Assembly: GCF_016906535.1 (NCBI RefSeq)
Contig: NC_057374.1
Coordinates: 1,426,001-1,490,000 of the forward strand
From: Rhizoctonia solani
Taxonomy: Eukaryota; Basidiomycota; Agaricomycetes; Cantharellales; Ceratobasidiaceae
Direction: 5' to 3'
Length of the DNA stretch: 64,000 nucleotides
Shown here piece by piece: positions 11,601 to 23,000 of the stretch. The notes under the pieces were generated by a model. It was not told the DNA's origin, made no database searches, and saw nothing but the letters and a program-made list of their open reading frames with translations. Numbering within the stretch: the stretch's first letter is position 1; the number at the start of each line of letters is the position of its first letter. Both the position numbers and the translations under genes were made by a program.

Positions 11601-12385
11601 AGCGGATTCAGTAGATGACGCCTGCTTCGTAGAAGTGGGTGTAGGAGTGGTCGTCGGTTCCTCGGTAGATGTTTCAGCCGCCGAGGACGAAGAAGCCGAC
11701 TCGGTTTCCCTGGAGGCGGATGCGGATGTGGGTGAAGGCGTAGCCGAAGAAGACGTGGAGGGTGCGAGTCCATCGACGAGACAGCCAAGCAGACCGTCAC
11801 AAGAGGATGAGGAAGCACTTGTTGTAGCGGGCTTGGTAGAAGTGGGAGCTGACGTTGGTTCTTCAGAGGTCGTTGGCTCTTTGGAAGTTGTCGGTTCCTT
11901 TGTGCTCGTTGGTTCGGAGCTAGTCGCAGCTCTGGTAGTGGTGGGCTCATCAGAGGTAGTAGCCTCGCTGGTAGACGTTGGCTCGGAGCTGGATGATGAT
12001 GAAGTTTCAGACGCGGAGCTCTCGGTCGAGGAGCTAGTAGGCCCGATGACCTCCGAGTCAGTCGCAGTGATCGTAGGCACTGCACTCGACGAGCTTCCAC
12101 CGAGATTCAGCAGTGGGTCATCTATCCCAAGCTCAATACTCGTTTTGCAATCATGTTGAATCGGAGCTCACCATTGTTTCCAAGGAGTCCACCTAGGTTC
12201 AGCTGGCGTTTTCGGTGGGTGATTCCGATGTCGATAGCGGGCGAACGACCTCTATGTCTATGCGAAGACTGCTCGAGAGAGCGACGTGCATGTGAGTGTT
12301 GGAAGCTCTGGTGGACTGCGGCAGCACCCTGGAGAGGAGCAAGGGCAGTGACAGCGAGGAGAGCAACAAGGGTGTTAGGTAACAT
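8647..12385 (-). CDS. Mucin-like Ser/Thr-rich type I membrane protein (frame interrupted)
   Basis: A secreted or cell-surface protein. The first exon encodes a signal peptide (MLPNTLVALLAVTALAPLQG) and a basic region with KR sites. An intron at about 12121-12169 leads into a very long Ser/Thr/Pro/Ala-rich region expected to be heavily O-glycosylated. Another intron at about 9310-9375 leads to a short conserved-looking membrane-proximal segment (TFALQAFLPASYSGD). Near the C-terminus is one transmembrane helix (AIIGVCTAFGIVFAAVIGFF) followed by a basic stop-transfer sequence and a cytosolic tail of about 85 residues. The frame changes without an intron near 11410, 11145, 9185 and 9050; each can be explained by a one-base change in a short run. 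Either the gene is decaying or the sequence has indel errors. It may act as a wall sensor (Wsc/Mid2-like shape), but no WSC or other extracellular domain is visible, so function is open. Confidence 0.6.
10840..11570 (-). repeat. Degenerate internal repeats of the mucin-like gene
   Basis: Five diverged copies of a unit with the core (P)(V/I)(I/L)(N/D)LP(L/I)(T)SxLL occur about every 155-205 bases, near 10868, 11075, 11235, 11405 and 11560. Each is followed by a Ser/Thr/Ala-rich spacer. Two of the frame breaks fall inside this array, which is expected to be prone to slippage. Confidence 0.55.
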
Positions 12386-14480
12386 GGTAAAAGAGCGTGG
12401 GGCTCACCGCGCCAGCAGCGGTAAGAGCAGGTCTGGCGGCGGAGGTGTGTGGTGGTAGAGAGAACGGGTCGCAAACGAAGGGAAAAGGAAGCAAACGAGT
12501 GTGGGCTGGCAACCGGCCAATATTACCACACCCGCGCGGACCAAATCAGTAACAAAAATATATCAATCAGTCCTATATCCCTGATACCTTCGCTTGTCTA
12601 CTCACAGGTTGCTTGCTGTGCTGCGCACTCGCTAAGCCAGGAAGAGGGGAGGGGACGGCACACAACGCCAACTCCCATCAACATCAGCTCTCTTTCACTT
12701 CCGTACCTGTGACCCCGGGTCACGCTGACCTGTCACTCCCATCGCTTCTTTCCGCTCCCGCTCCTTCCTTCCGCATTGTTTTCATCTCAGGTTATGTTTC
12801 ATCCTTAGTTTGTGCCTGCGGGATGTATCATTCCTGGGCTATCTGCCATATTCCTACGCCCATCGCTGGGTCTAATACGGTCCAGTCGCCCAACTCTTGT
12901 TTATAATTAACTCGTGTGCTTTTATACATGGCTAATTTTCTCTCGGAAAACCTGAACGGACGTCGAGTAGGTTACGATCAGTTTATCGAAGCCCGCCAAG
13001 TGCGACGCCCCTGTCTTGTGATCTCATTCCGAGACCCAGAAGCTAATTTGTCCTCCATTCATGCGTCTTCTAACCTGCATTTAACCTCGAATAACCGTGT
13101 CTGGGCCTTCTGATTCCTCGAGCAGCATGGCTGTTTATCTGCAGCTCATCTTCGCTCAACAGTAAATAAACCCCGACGTCCCCGACTGGGCGCACCGGGG
13201 CTAAACGTTGTTCCTTGTTCCTTGCCTCTGCATTTGACTTGGACTTATTCAAAGGAACGCTAAAAAGGGACACAAGTGTCACACGTGACAAATCCAGATC
13301 CTCTCAATATTCTCGTTGCTTTTTTCCAAGAAATTCTCCGAAATCCATCTTTTGTCCCTGGATACCTTTCTCAATTCCATTGCCATCTACAGCTAAAATG
13401 ACGTATCAGCGCGCCACCCGTGCGTCCGCGCGCTTTGAGGTTCACCTTGCGACGGACAAGTTCAGGTGGAGTAACGCGTACGTGGTATAATTGAAGTTAG
13501 ACTTTCTCATCATCACCATCACCCAACACGGTACGTCAATCAGGTACACAAACTTGATTGACACGGGCTCGCGTGTCGATTACGAGACGTTGGATTTGGC
13601 GTCATGTTACCAGGTGGCGGTGCTATATATCCGCTCTCATCTGTCGCTGGGATGATCTTTACTTCGAAGCCGAAGGAATATACTATAGCTGGGTGGATTT
13701 ATATACCTTCCTTGATATCTTGAAAGTCTCCCAGGGTGGGCTGTTTCGACGTCGGGTTTGTAAAGTGAGTTGTATATTTTCTTGATCGGTTGTAAGTGCT
13801 ATGCAACACTCGGCGTATATGCATGTGAAATTGGTATACAATATCAGGTTGTGACGCTTTATCGTTCATTGAAGAAGATAAAAATAGGATGCGGCGCTCC
13901 CGAGCGCCATGGATACATTATTGCGAGTTGAGCCGACTGGTAGTATATTGTACGTTGATTAGGATTCAAGTTGTGCAGCAACGCACAATCGCGACAATTA
14001 CATGCTTGGTATGCGGATGGTAAATGAGGTTAGTCCCGATTGATGTGACAATGTAATTAGAGTAGAGCGCTCAGAGTTAGGAGGAAATTTAAAGTTGTGG
14101 GCTGTGCCCGAGAGAATGCACTAAATCTGTAAGAGGACTCAGAGGGCTATGGGATACACTCGTATCTCTCTGGGTCTTTCAATATATGGGAGGCTCCGTC
14201 CCACTTAACTGACTATCTCTCGAGGGCTAATTAGTACCTTACCTATGCATATACGTGCTCATTTACCATTAAAAAAAACCGCTACACCTCCCGGGCCGTT
14301 CAATATTGTACTCAAGAATACTGGCACGTGACTTGCCAGGTGGCTACCTTCTGATAATCGATCTGCCAAACTGAGCCACAAACACGTTGCCACCCTTTTA
14401 TTTCGAGGTATACTCAATATCGATACCTTACCCCTCCCTCCAGCAGAAGGCAAAACTGACTCTGGAAATAACACCACAAG
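12386..14480. other. Intergenic with a possible short gene or relic at 13398-13790
   Basis: The 5' flank of the mucin-like gene (12386-13397) shows no gene. From ATG 13398 a plus-strand exon-like stretch reads YQRATRASARFEVHLATDKF. After a plausible intron ending near 13542 a second reads NLIDTGSRVDYETLDLASCY, and in the neighbouring frame a third reads GGGAIYPLSSVAGMIFTSKP, then reaching WIYIPSLIS before TGA. It looks like protein, but I cannot name the family and cannot join the last two pieces without a frame change. It could be a truncated gene. Nothing is seen in 13800-14480. Confidence 0.3.
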
Positions 14481-16882
14481 ATGTCAATTGATGCGACACG
14501 AAAGCCACTTCATGGGCCATGGGAAGGAGATACGAAGATTGTGCTAGGTATTGATATTGGGACTACACAGAGTGGCGTCGCATTCGCCTTCTTACAGAAT
14601 GGTATACAGTATACATAGTATTTACAGTGAATGGGTGGCTTACAGGTGAATATGCGTAGGTGGAACTCAGATGATCCAACGTGTTGTAAAATGGCCAGGA
14701 CAAGAGGCGCGAGACGAACAAGGCAAGATTCCAACACTCGTATGGTACGATAGGGATAAGAAGGTATTTTGTTTTACTCTTAACTGTTGTTCAATCTTAT
14801 GAATAAGATTAATTTAGGCGGTAGCCTTTGGTGCCGAGGCACTACTACCTGCTATCGAGGAACAAGCCGAAGATAACGGTTGGGTCCTCGCAAAGTATTT
14901 CAAGCTTCATTTACACCCAGCTGATATGCAAGCAAAACACGATCTCAAATTAGATGGTGAGACAAGTCCACTTGGACGACTCGGTTTTGTATTAATACTA
15001 GAATCCAGAGTTGCCACCCGGAGTCACTCTCCGTCAAATATACGCCGACTTCTTGCGTTACCTTCTCAAACACACCAAAACGTTCTTCGAGGACCGCGTT
15101 CTTGATGGGCAACAGACATGGGCACGGTACAGCCCGACGATGGAAGTGGTAATCGCCCATCCAAACGGCTGGGGCATTCGTGAACAGACGTTCCTGCGAT
15201 CTGCGGCTGTGGCTGCAGGATTCTCAACTGATGAAAAGGCGCTGGCAAGTGTTCGGTTTGTGACTGAGGCTGAGGCGTCGGTGCACTTTTGTATCCATCA
15301 TACAAATCTTGGGAGCATTCTCAAGGTGGGTAGATCCCAAATCCGGTAGTGTTAGCTGCATTATTGATGAGCGCCATTCGGATGTAGCCTGGTATCAACT
15401 TTGCGGTTTGTGATGCTGGTGGTTCCACGGTTGATACCACTTTGTATTCAGTGAAATCGGCGCGCCCCATTCTTAAACTCGAAGAGAAGCGAGCGTCGGC
15501 GTGTGAGTATACTTTATATAAGGATAGTTGTAGTTTACTGATATCTCATTAATTTTAGGTGTACAGGCTGGCGCTATATTCGTCGATTTTGAAGCTGAGA
15601 AGTATCTGCGCCGAACTATGACGGGTGCAGGGCTAAGTTCGGAAGATGTCATAGAATACACCAAGACCGGGGTCAAGGACTTCGAAATGTTTACCAAAAG
15701 GGCATTCAAGGATGAGACGGCTGAACAATCGATTGCTATCGCCAAAACTCGGTTCAATAATACTGCCATTAGAGCCCGCCGTGGTCGTATGGCCCTTTCT
15801 GGGTAAGCCTTGTCACTTATTCATGCCCCCCCCCCCCTAACAAGTGACCCCCCAGGTCTACTGTAAAAGAGTTCTTTGATGTGTGCACTCAGGAGATTAC
15901 AGCGAGCGTTGATAAGCAAATTAACGGCCTTAACGTGCCGGTATGCAGTTGTTTCCTTCCTCAAGACCAGGGCTTGACCACACACCCTAGTACATTCTAT
16001 TGGTCGGAGGGTTTGGAGATAGTCCGTACATACGAGGCGAATTCAAGAAACGATACGAACCACGGGGTTCGCAGGTTACTCTCACCAATGACTCTACGTA
16101 GGTAAATGCGCATTTAATTCGGAGTCGACCTGAGGCTCTTGTTTGTCAGGTCCAAAGCTGTCGCAGACGGTGCAGTCATTTGGAGCACACTGAGCAGTGT
16201 TTATTCGCGTGCTCCACGGTACTCGTTTGGCACTGACGCTAGCACATTGTATAACCCTTTTGTTCATGATCGTCAAGGAAGAATTCCCTATACGTGTGTC
16301 AGCGGCGAGGAAATGGTCTCAGGCACATGGTCGCAGATAGTACAAAAAGTAAGCATTGATACTTTGACAAATCGTTTGAAGCTTATCACTGGCCCGACAA
16401 TAGGGTGTAGCGTTGGACGCTGAAGTGGTGTGCAGAGAGTCGTACCGTCACTTATACGAAACTCCAAATCCCTATTTAGAATTGTACACTCTTGATTTAT
16501 TGGCATACTCGGGAGAAAACAAGCCAGAGTGGGCACTTGACACTAATGGTTCGTATTTAACTCTCCTACTTTGCGAATAGGCCAATAGAGTAAGTTGTTG
16601 TTAGATGAAATGCTCCCTGGATTCCAAAGATCGTGCACGGTTCGAGCCAACCTGAAAAACCTCCAGGGAGCACTCCAGTCATCTGTAGGCCCTAACGGTA
16701 ACCGTTATTGGACCCTGAGATACCAGGTCTGTATTCGATTTGGAGGTACTGAGCTTGAGGGCTATATGGAGTGGGAAGAAAAGGGGAGCGTTGATGGTAG
16801 TATGCGTAGGACCAGTGGTTTAAATCAATTGTTAGGGGGTAAAATGCAAAGGACCGGTCTCCATCATATCGCAGGAGATTGA
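14481..16882 (+). CDS. Hsp70-like (HSPA12-type) ATPase, copy 1
   Basis: An actin/Hsp70-fold ATPase resembling the HSPA12 branch that is expanded in basidiomycetes. The phosphate-1 loop is GIDIGTTQSGVAFAF near residue 24. The middle contains MEVVIAHPNGWGIREQ and VRFVTEAEASVHFCIHHTNL. Phosphate-2 is FAVCDAGGSTVDTTLYSV, the regulatory helix region is VKDFEMFTKRAFKDE, and the adenosine motif is LLVGGFGDSPYIR. About eleven introns of 50-70 bases are placed by comparison with the neighbouring copy. The C-terminus (VCIRFGGTELEGYMEW) is not the canonical Hsp70 peptide-binding domain, so client binding cannot be assumed. A C11-type homopolymer lies in an intron near 15828. It is a tandem duplicate of the next gene, 374 bases apart. 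Confidence 0.85.
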
Positions 16883-17256
16883 TTTGTAACGCAATCAATA
16901 TTCAAACCAATGAGGGTAGCTTATGTGAATAGTTGTCTGAATATGGATAACAAATGGTATTTAGTTTAAAACACGCATCAATAAGCTTATTGAGGCGGAG
17001 ACGAGTCCAAAAATGGGAATAAACGGCGTTGTTTCCTTGCACCCAATTCGCAAGGCCATATGTGCACTGAAGGCTATAGCTAACCCAATCACACCCCTCT
17101 CCTGGGAATTGGGGCTGTATCGTATCAACGTCATTCACGTGATCGATCGGTGTGGCTATCCTTTGATCAGCAGCCCTTGTGCACCATACCCGAGTTTTGA
17201 CCCAATTTACCGCACAAAGATAATATACCACCAAACCTAGGCAACCAGCTTGCACA
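16883..17256. other. Spacer between tandem Hsp70-like genes
   Basis: This 374-base spacer holds the 3' flank of copy 1 and presumably the promoter of copy 2. I see no gene and no clear regulatory motif. Confidence 0.4.
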
Positions 17257-19597
17257 ATGTCAATCGATGCGACTCCAAAGCCATTTCGTGGCCCATGGGA
17301 AGGAGACACGAAGATTGTCGTGGGCATTGATATTGGGACAACTCAAAGTGGCGTTGCGTTTGCCTTCTTAGAGAATGGTTTGTGTCACTCAGATATTTAT
17401 CAAATAAGCTCAAATAATAATAATAAAACGCAGGCGCAAGTCAAGTCATACATCGTGTTACGAGATGGCCAGGACAGGAGGCACACAACCAACAGGGCAA
17501 GATTCCAACGCTCGTATGGTATAATACAAACAAGAAGGCAGGGTATTATACCGGCAATTATGATGATCTTGTGCTGAGAGCGACTCAATTAGGCGGCGGC
17601 ATTTGGTGCTGAAGCACAACTTCACACTATCGAAGAAGAAGCCGAGGACAACAACTGGGTGCTTGCAAGGTACTTCAAGCTGCACCTCCACCCGAACGAT
17701 ATGCAAGCAAAGCACGAGCTGAAGCTTGAAGGTTGGTCATATGTTGTCTAATATCGAGACACTTACTGAGACCTATATACAGACTTACCACCTGGAGTCA
17801 GCCTCCGTCAGATCTACTCAGACTTCTTGGGATACCTGCTCAAGCATACCAGGGCATACTTCGAAGACCGTATCATCAACGGCAAAAATATATGGGAACG
17901 ATATAGTCCAACGATGGAGGTTGTCATTGCACACCCGAACGGATGGGGTGTTCGCGAACAGGCATTCCTTCGAACAGCAGCTGTAGATGCGGGGTTCTCG
18001 ACGTCCAACCAGGCAGCGAGCAAGGTCCGATTCGTAACCGAAGCTGAAGCGTCAGTGCACTTTTGCATTCATCACACGAATCTGGGAACGGTTCTTCGGG
18101 TGCGTATTCTGGGTCACTGTAGATGTTGCCACCGCTAAGCGCCGGTCCAATCTAGCCTGGAACTAACTTTGCTGTGTGTGACGCTGGTGGCTCCACAGTT
18201 GATACGACATTGTACTCGGTGATATCAGCGAAACCGGTACTGAAACTCAAAGAAGAGAGGGCGTCGGCATGTAGGTAGATTGTGTATTACATAGCGCCAC
18301 GCTGACGAGTTTGTCCAGGTGTGCAGGCCGGTGCCATATTCGTCGATTTTGAAACCGAGAAGTTCCTACGAAAGACCTTGGCGAATGCCGGGCTTTCACC
18401 AGATGACGTGGTAGAGTACACAAAAGCTGGCGTCAAAGACTTTGAAGGGTTCGCCAAGCGTGCGTTCAAGGACGATACCACTGAACAGTCCATTGCAGTA
18501 GCCCACACCAGGTTTAATAACTCTGCCATTAGAGCCCGCCGTGGTCGTATAACACTTTCTGGGTAAGTATTTGATGACGTTTTGTATAATTTTGCCTTAT
18601 AGAAATGCTTGCCTATAAGCTCAACGGTAAAAGGCTTCTTTGACGTGTGCGTGAAGGAGATCACAGGGAGTGTTGATCAGCAAATAAATGGTCTTAACGT
18701 GCCGGTACGTAGTCATTTTTCCTTAACATAATGCCACTCAGTGCGCGACCTAGTACATTCTCTTAGTGGGAGGCTTTGGTGATAGTCCTTATATTCGGAG
18801 TGAATTTAAAAAGCAATATGAGCCGCAGGGCTCGCGTATCACAATCACCAACGACTCAACGTGAGTGAATGTTGCTCTGGATCCTACAGGCAACTCACGC
18901 TTGTGGTAGTTCGAAAGCTGTTGCAGATGGTGCAGTGATCTGGAGTACACTCAGCAGTGTTTCATCTCGTGCACCACGATACTCTTTTGGAACGACCATT
19001 GCTCTTCCCTTCCTTGCTAATGTCCACCGCCGACAATATCGAATCCCATATAAAAATGCTAGGGGGGAACAAGTCGTATCGGGCGGATGGTCCCAAATAG
19101 TACAAAAGGTTTGTTTTTAGCTTTGAATTTGGTATTCAGATTTTACTATTATTCTATGAAAGGGGGTAGCATTGGACTCTGAAGTGGTGTGTCGTCGACC
19201 ATACGTCCAACTTCATACCACTCCAGATCCTAACCTGGAGTTATTCACTGCTGATCTCCTTGCATATTCAGGCGAGAATACTCCTGAATGGGCACGAGAT
19301 CCATTTGGTCCGTATAGTATATCTGGTATTTATGGCACCAAATTTACGCTAATTGCATTGTTCAAAGGAAATCTTGCATCTGGATTTCAAGAAGCGTGTA
19401 CTATTAGGGCCAACTTACAACACCTCGAAGGGGCATTAGTGTCGGCTATGGGAAAACACGGCTCCCGCTATTGGACACTGCAATTCGATATTTGTATTCG
19501 TTTTGGCGGGACCGAACTTGAAAGTTATTTGGAATGGGAAGAGAATGTTGGTATATTTGATTCGTATACACCTCTAGAAACTGATAGTAAGAAATAG
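17257..19597 (+). CDS. Hsp70-like (HSPA12-type) ATPase, copy 2
   Basis: Paralogue of copy 1 with the same exon plan and opening MSIDATPKPFRGPWEGDTK. The nucleotide-binding motifs are GIDIGTTQSGVAFAF, VCDAGGSTVDTTLYSV and LLVGGFGDSPYIRSEF. The frame is continuous across the inferred introns, and the gene ends after WEENVGIFDSYTPLETDSKK. The second intron is unusual. Where copies 1 and 3 have AAG followed by GTATTT or GTATTC, this copy has AAG followed by GCAGGG, so the intron at 17538-17592 would be GC-AG. If the downstream GT were used instead, five extra bases would break the frame. The last intron (about 19310-19368) contains no in-frame stop, so retention would give a longer protein. Confidence 0.85.
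17538..17592 (+). other. Candidate GC-AG intron in Hsp70-like copy 2
   Basis: A 55-base intron begins GCAGGG and ends CAATTAG. Its position is fixed by alignment with copies 1 and 3, where the donor is GT. It joins the codons for YNTNKK to those for AAFGAEAQ in phase 0. Confidence 0.55.
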
Positions 19598-20056
19598 GGA
19601 ATTAAACGGACAGGGCCAGTATCTATTGTCCCTCAAGATACTATTGATCTTTAGCTCAGATTAGTTGGGCTGTGGGCATTTGGGTAGTATAACGTAGCCA
19701 AATTGATTGTTTATGTATTTTACATAAACAAAGCCCCAAACGTCTTTGGTGATTCCCGGCTCAGTAATCGCTTGAATGCTCATCAATGGGCTATACACCC
19801 GGGCCGAAGAACTCTTTCTTGGATCTGGAGAGTTTGGGTGTATTATGTTATAACTGCACGCCTCTGGTACTTAGTTTTTAGCCCCTAAAATATATCAAGA
19901 ATCTGAGTGTAATCGCAACAAGCCGTTCTCATAATATACGCGACTAGCGCCCATCAAAGTAAACGCCCAGCTAATTGCCTACATCCCCCCTTGACTTTAC
20001 AACACGTCCCACCATCCATTAATTCTGAATACTAGTGTACACAACTCGGACCATCA
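19598..20056. other. Intergenic, 5' flank of the NACHT-WD40 gene
   Basis: No gene is supported here. The region separates the last Hsp70-like copy of the tandem from the NOD-like receptor gene on the same strand. Confidence 0.4.
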
Positions 20057-23000
20057 ATGAGACTCAAATTCTTCTCTAAATTATGGAAAGACACAGCATT
20101 TGGAGACCAAAGCCGTCAAACCCCAGTGGATGCGGGGTCACCTCCATTGGATGCTGTCGGATCTAGACCTGAGTTGCCCGTGGGAGTTCTGGCACGGGCA
20201 AACAGTCCTTTTCAGCAAAGGCATATATTCGCTCCGTCTAATTACAGAAAATCAGATAAATGGTTAAATCTTGCAACCTTTTCGAAAATGCTCAACGACA
20301 TTGGTCCATTATTTTCCCCCCTTGCAGAAGCAATAAACAATCTCGTTTGGTTTATTAGAGCACACGAAGTACTATATTAAATTATAACACTCTTTAATTA
20401 TCGGATTAATCTACTTCCCGACTGTAGGACATGGTCGCGACGAGAAGGGAATATGCAGAACTTAGCGCCCAACTCGAGGGATTATTCAAGGACCTCTGTA
20501 GCCACTTTTCAGCGGGCACATTGCCAATTATGACTACTAGCATACTTAACGTGTGCAGGTGGGGACTATCTAATATCTGTGGATATAAGCATTGAAGTAG
20601 GATTTAAGGGCGATCCAGACGGAATTGCGGCAGCTATATGCCGCTGAAGATAAGGATACGATATCACGTTTGCTAAAGGCCAACAACGATCTGGACAAGG
20701 TTATGGGGTGCTATCGCCGCATCCAAGACCACCTCAACCGGCTGATGGTGTGTGAGATGCGAATATGTAACCTGGGAGGATGATTAATAAAACACTTAGC
20801 TGAATACCAATCTGAACGTTCTGAGAGTTGTAGATCAGCAGAAAACGGCAAGTGCACTGTTTATCCAATTTTACGAGCAACATAGACCCGCTGAACTCTC
20901 TTTATTCTGACTAAAGGAAGCGCAATTAAACAAACTCAACCCATCCGCAGCGGCACGCTATGACTCTGCAGAGGCAACAACCATAATTCAAAGGCGCCAA
21001 TGCACTTCAAACACACGCGAGCAGGTGCTGTCGGAGCTAAGAGTTTGGCAACGCAGTGGAAAAAGTAAAATATGCTGGATAAATGGTATGGCCGGCACTG
21101 GCAAAACTACTATTGCGAACACTCTATGCTCTACGCTTTACGACAATCACGAACTTGGAGCGAGCTTCTTCTGCACAAAATCTTTGCCTGAGTGTCGCAA
21201 TGTCAAATCTATTCTCTCCACGATCGCATATCAACTTGCACGGTTCTCTAACCCATTCCGTATCGCTTTACTGGAGGCATTGGAACGTGATCCTGACGTC
21301 CATACTAAATTGCTGCAAGTACAATTCGAGCGTATGATCCTTAAACCATTACAGGCCGTAAAAAGCAGTTTACCAGCCAACACGATTATTGTGATCGATG
21401 CTTTGGACGAGTGCGAAAACGAAAACGGAGTCAAACAGATATGTGATGTGTTGCTCGAATACGCACTGGAGCTACCGGTCAAATTTCTTATCTCCAGTAG
21501 ACCCGAATCCTACATCCGAGAGCGGATGGATAAATTGACCTTGAAAACGCAGCTAACTCTACATGAACTGGATGCTAGGACCGTCGAGGCAGATATCAAG
21601 ACATACCTCCAGCGGGAGTTGGAATTGATACCTGTTACATTCACCGAGGAACAGCTAGCGATATTAGCCAAACGTGCAGGCGTGCTTTTTGTCTATGCCG
21701 CAACTGTGGTCCGGTATATCGGAGCTCGGAACTCTTCAGAACGATTGCATTCCATATTAATGGGTTCAGAATCTGAGTTACGCTCACCCAACAAGACACA
21801 CGACATTGATGTCTTGTACGAAACCATACTTAGGTCAGCATTTAGTGATTCCCTGGAGCCCTCAGAAACCAGGCGGATGAAACTAGTGTTGTACACCGTA
21901 ATTTGCGCACAAGAGCCTCTTACAATTGGTAGTCTGGCAGGACTTCTGAACATGAGCACTATAGAAGTCCATGAAGCGTTGCGACCTCTGTGGTCTGTTC
22001 TATATGTCTCCCAATCCCAGTCTGACACATCCAAACGAGTCACCACACTTCACGCATCATTTCCCGAATATCTGCTAGACTCCAATAGGTCTAAAGAGTT
22101 CCTATGTAACGGCGAGGCACACAACAGTAAATTAGCTAAACTATGCCTCGAACGAATCAAAAGGAACAAGCTGCAGTTCAACATCTGCAACCTGGAGACA
22201 TCATATATTTTTGACGACGAAGTTCCAGACTTGGATAACAAGATAACAAGGGCTATCCCACTAGATCTTTTGTACGCATGCAAATATTGGGAAGCGCACC
22301 TAGTGTTGGGTCGGAAGTCCAGTGAACTTGCTAAAGCGTTACATGGATTTCTTTCAAAAAACCTACTGGTATTTATGGAAGTCTTAAATTTGCACAAGCA
22401 ATTGGTCAAATGTATTGGATGGATTGAGAATGTCGTGTGTTGGATACGAGTAAGTCAGTTGTTTGTTTATTATCGCTGCATAGTCAATAAATTTGTTCAG
22501 GGTTCGGATTGCTTCAAAGATGTGGAGCCTCTGGCCCAAGATGCACAACGATTTGTGGCTATTTTTGCTACGAACCCTATTTCTAGGTCCACGCCTCATT
22601 TATATGTGTCCATGCTTGCTTCGTGGCCAGACCACCGACTCATTTCCAAATATTACGCCAAACCGACCAATTGCCTATTCCACTTCAAGGGACTTGCATC
22701 AACGGAGCGACAGATGGCTTTATTGAATGTGATTCAAGTCCATGAACCCGTCTACTGCGTCGCATTTGCACCGAACGGCCAATTCTTTGTTACTAACACC
22801 CCAGACAACACCATTGGTATCTGGGATGCTATCAGTTGCCAGATGAGAACAGACCCAATGAGAGGGCATAGTTCTCGGGTCCAATGCCTTGCTATCGCCT
22901 CAAATAATATCAGTATCTGCTCTGGCTCATGGGATGGTAGCATTCGCATCTGGCATTCACAAAATGGGCAACCAATGGCTGGCCCTTTCACGTATAATCG

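Noticed and set aside
9495..12159. Long plus-strand open frames rich in Val, Glu and Asp
   Set aside because: They are the complement of the minus-strand Ser/Thr-rich coding region, whose codon bias removes stops on the other strand. They have no start context, introns or domain.
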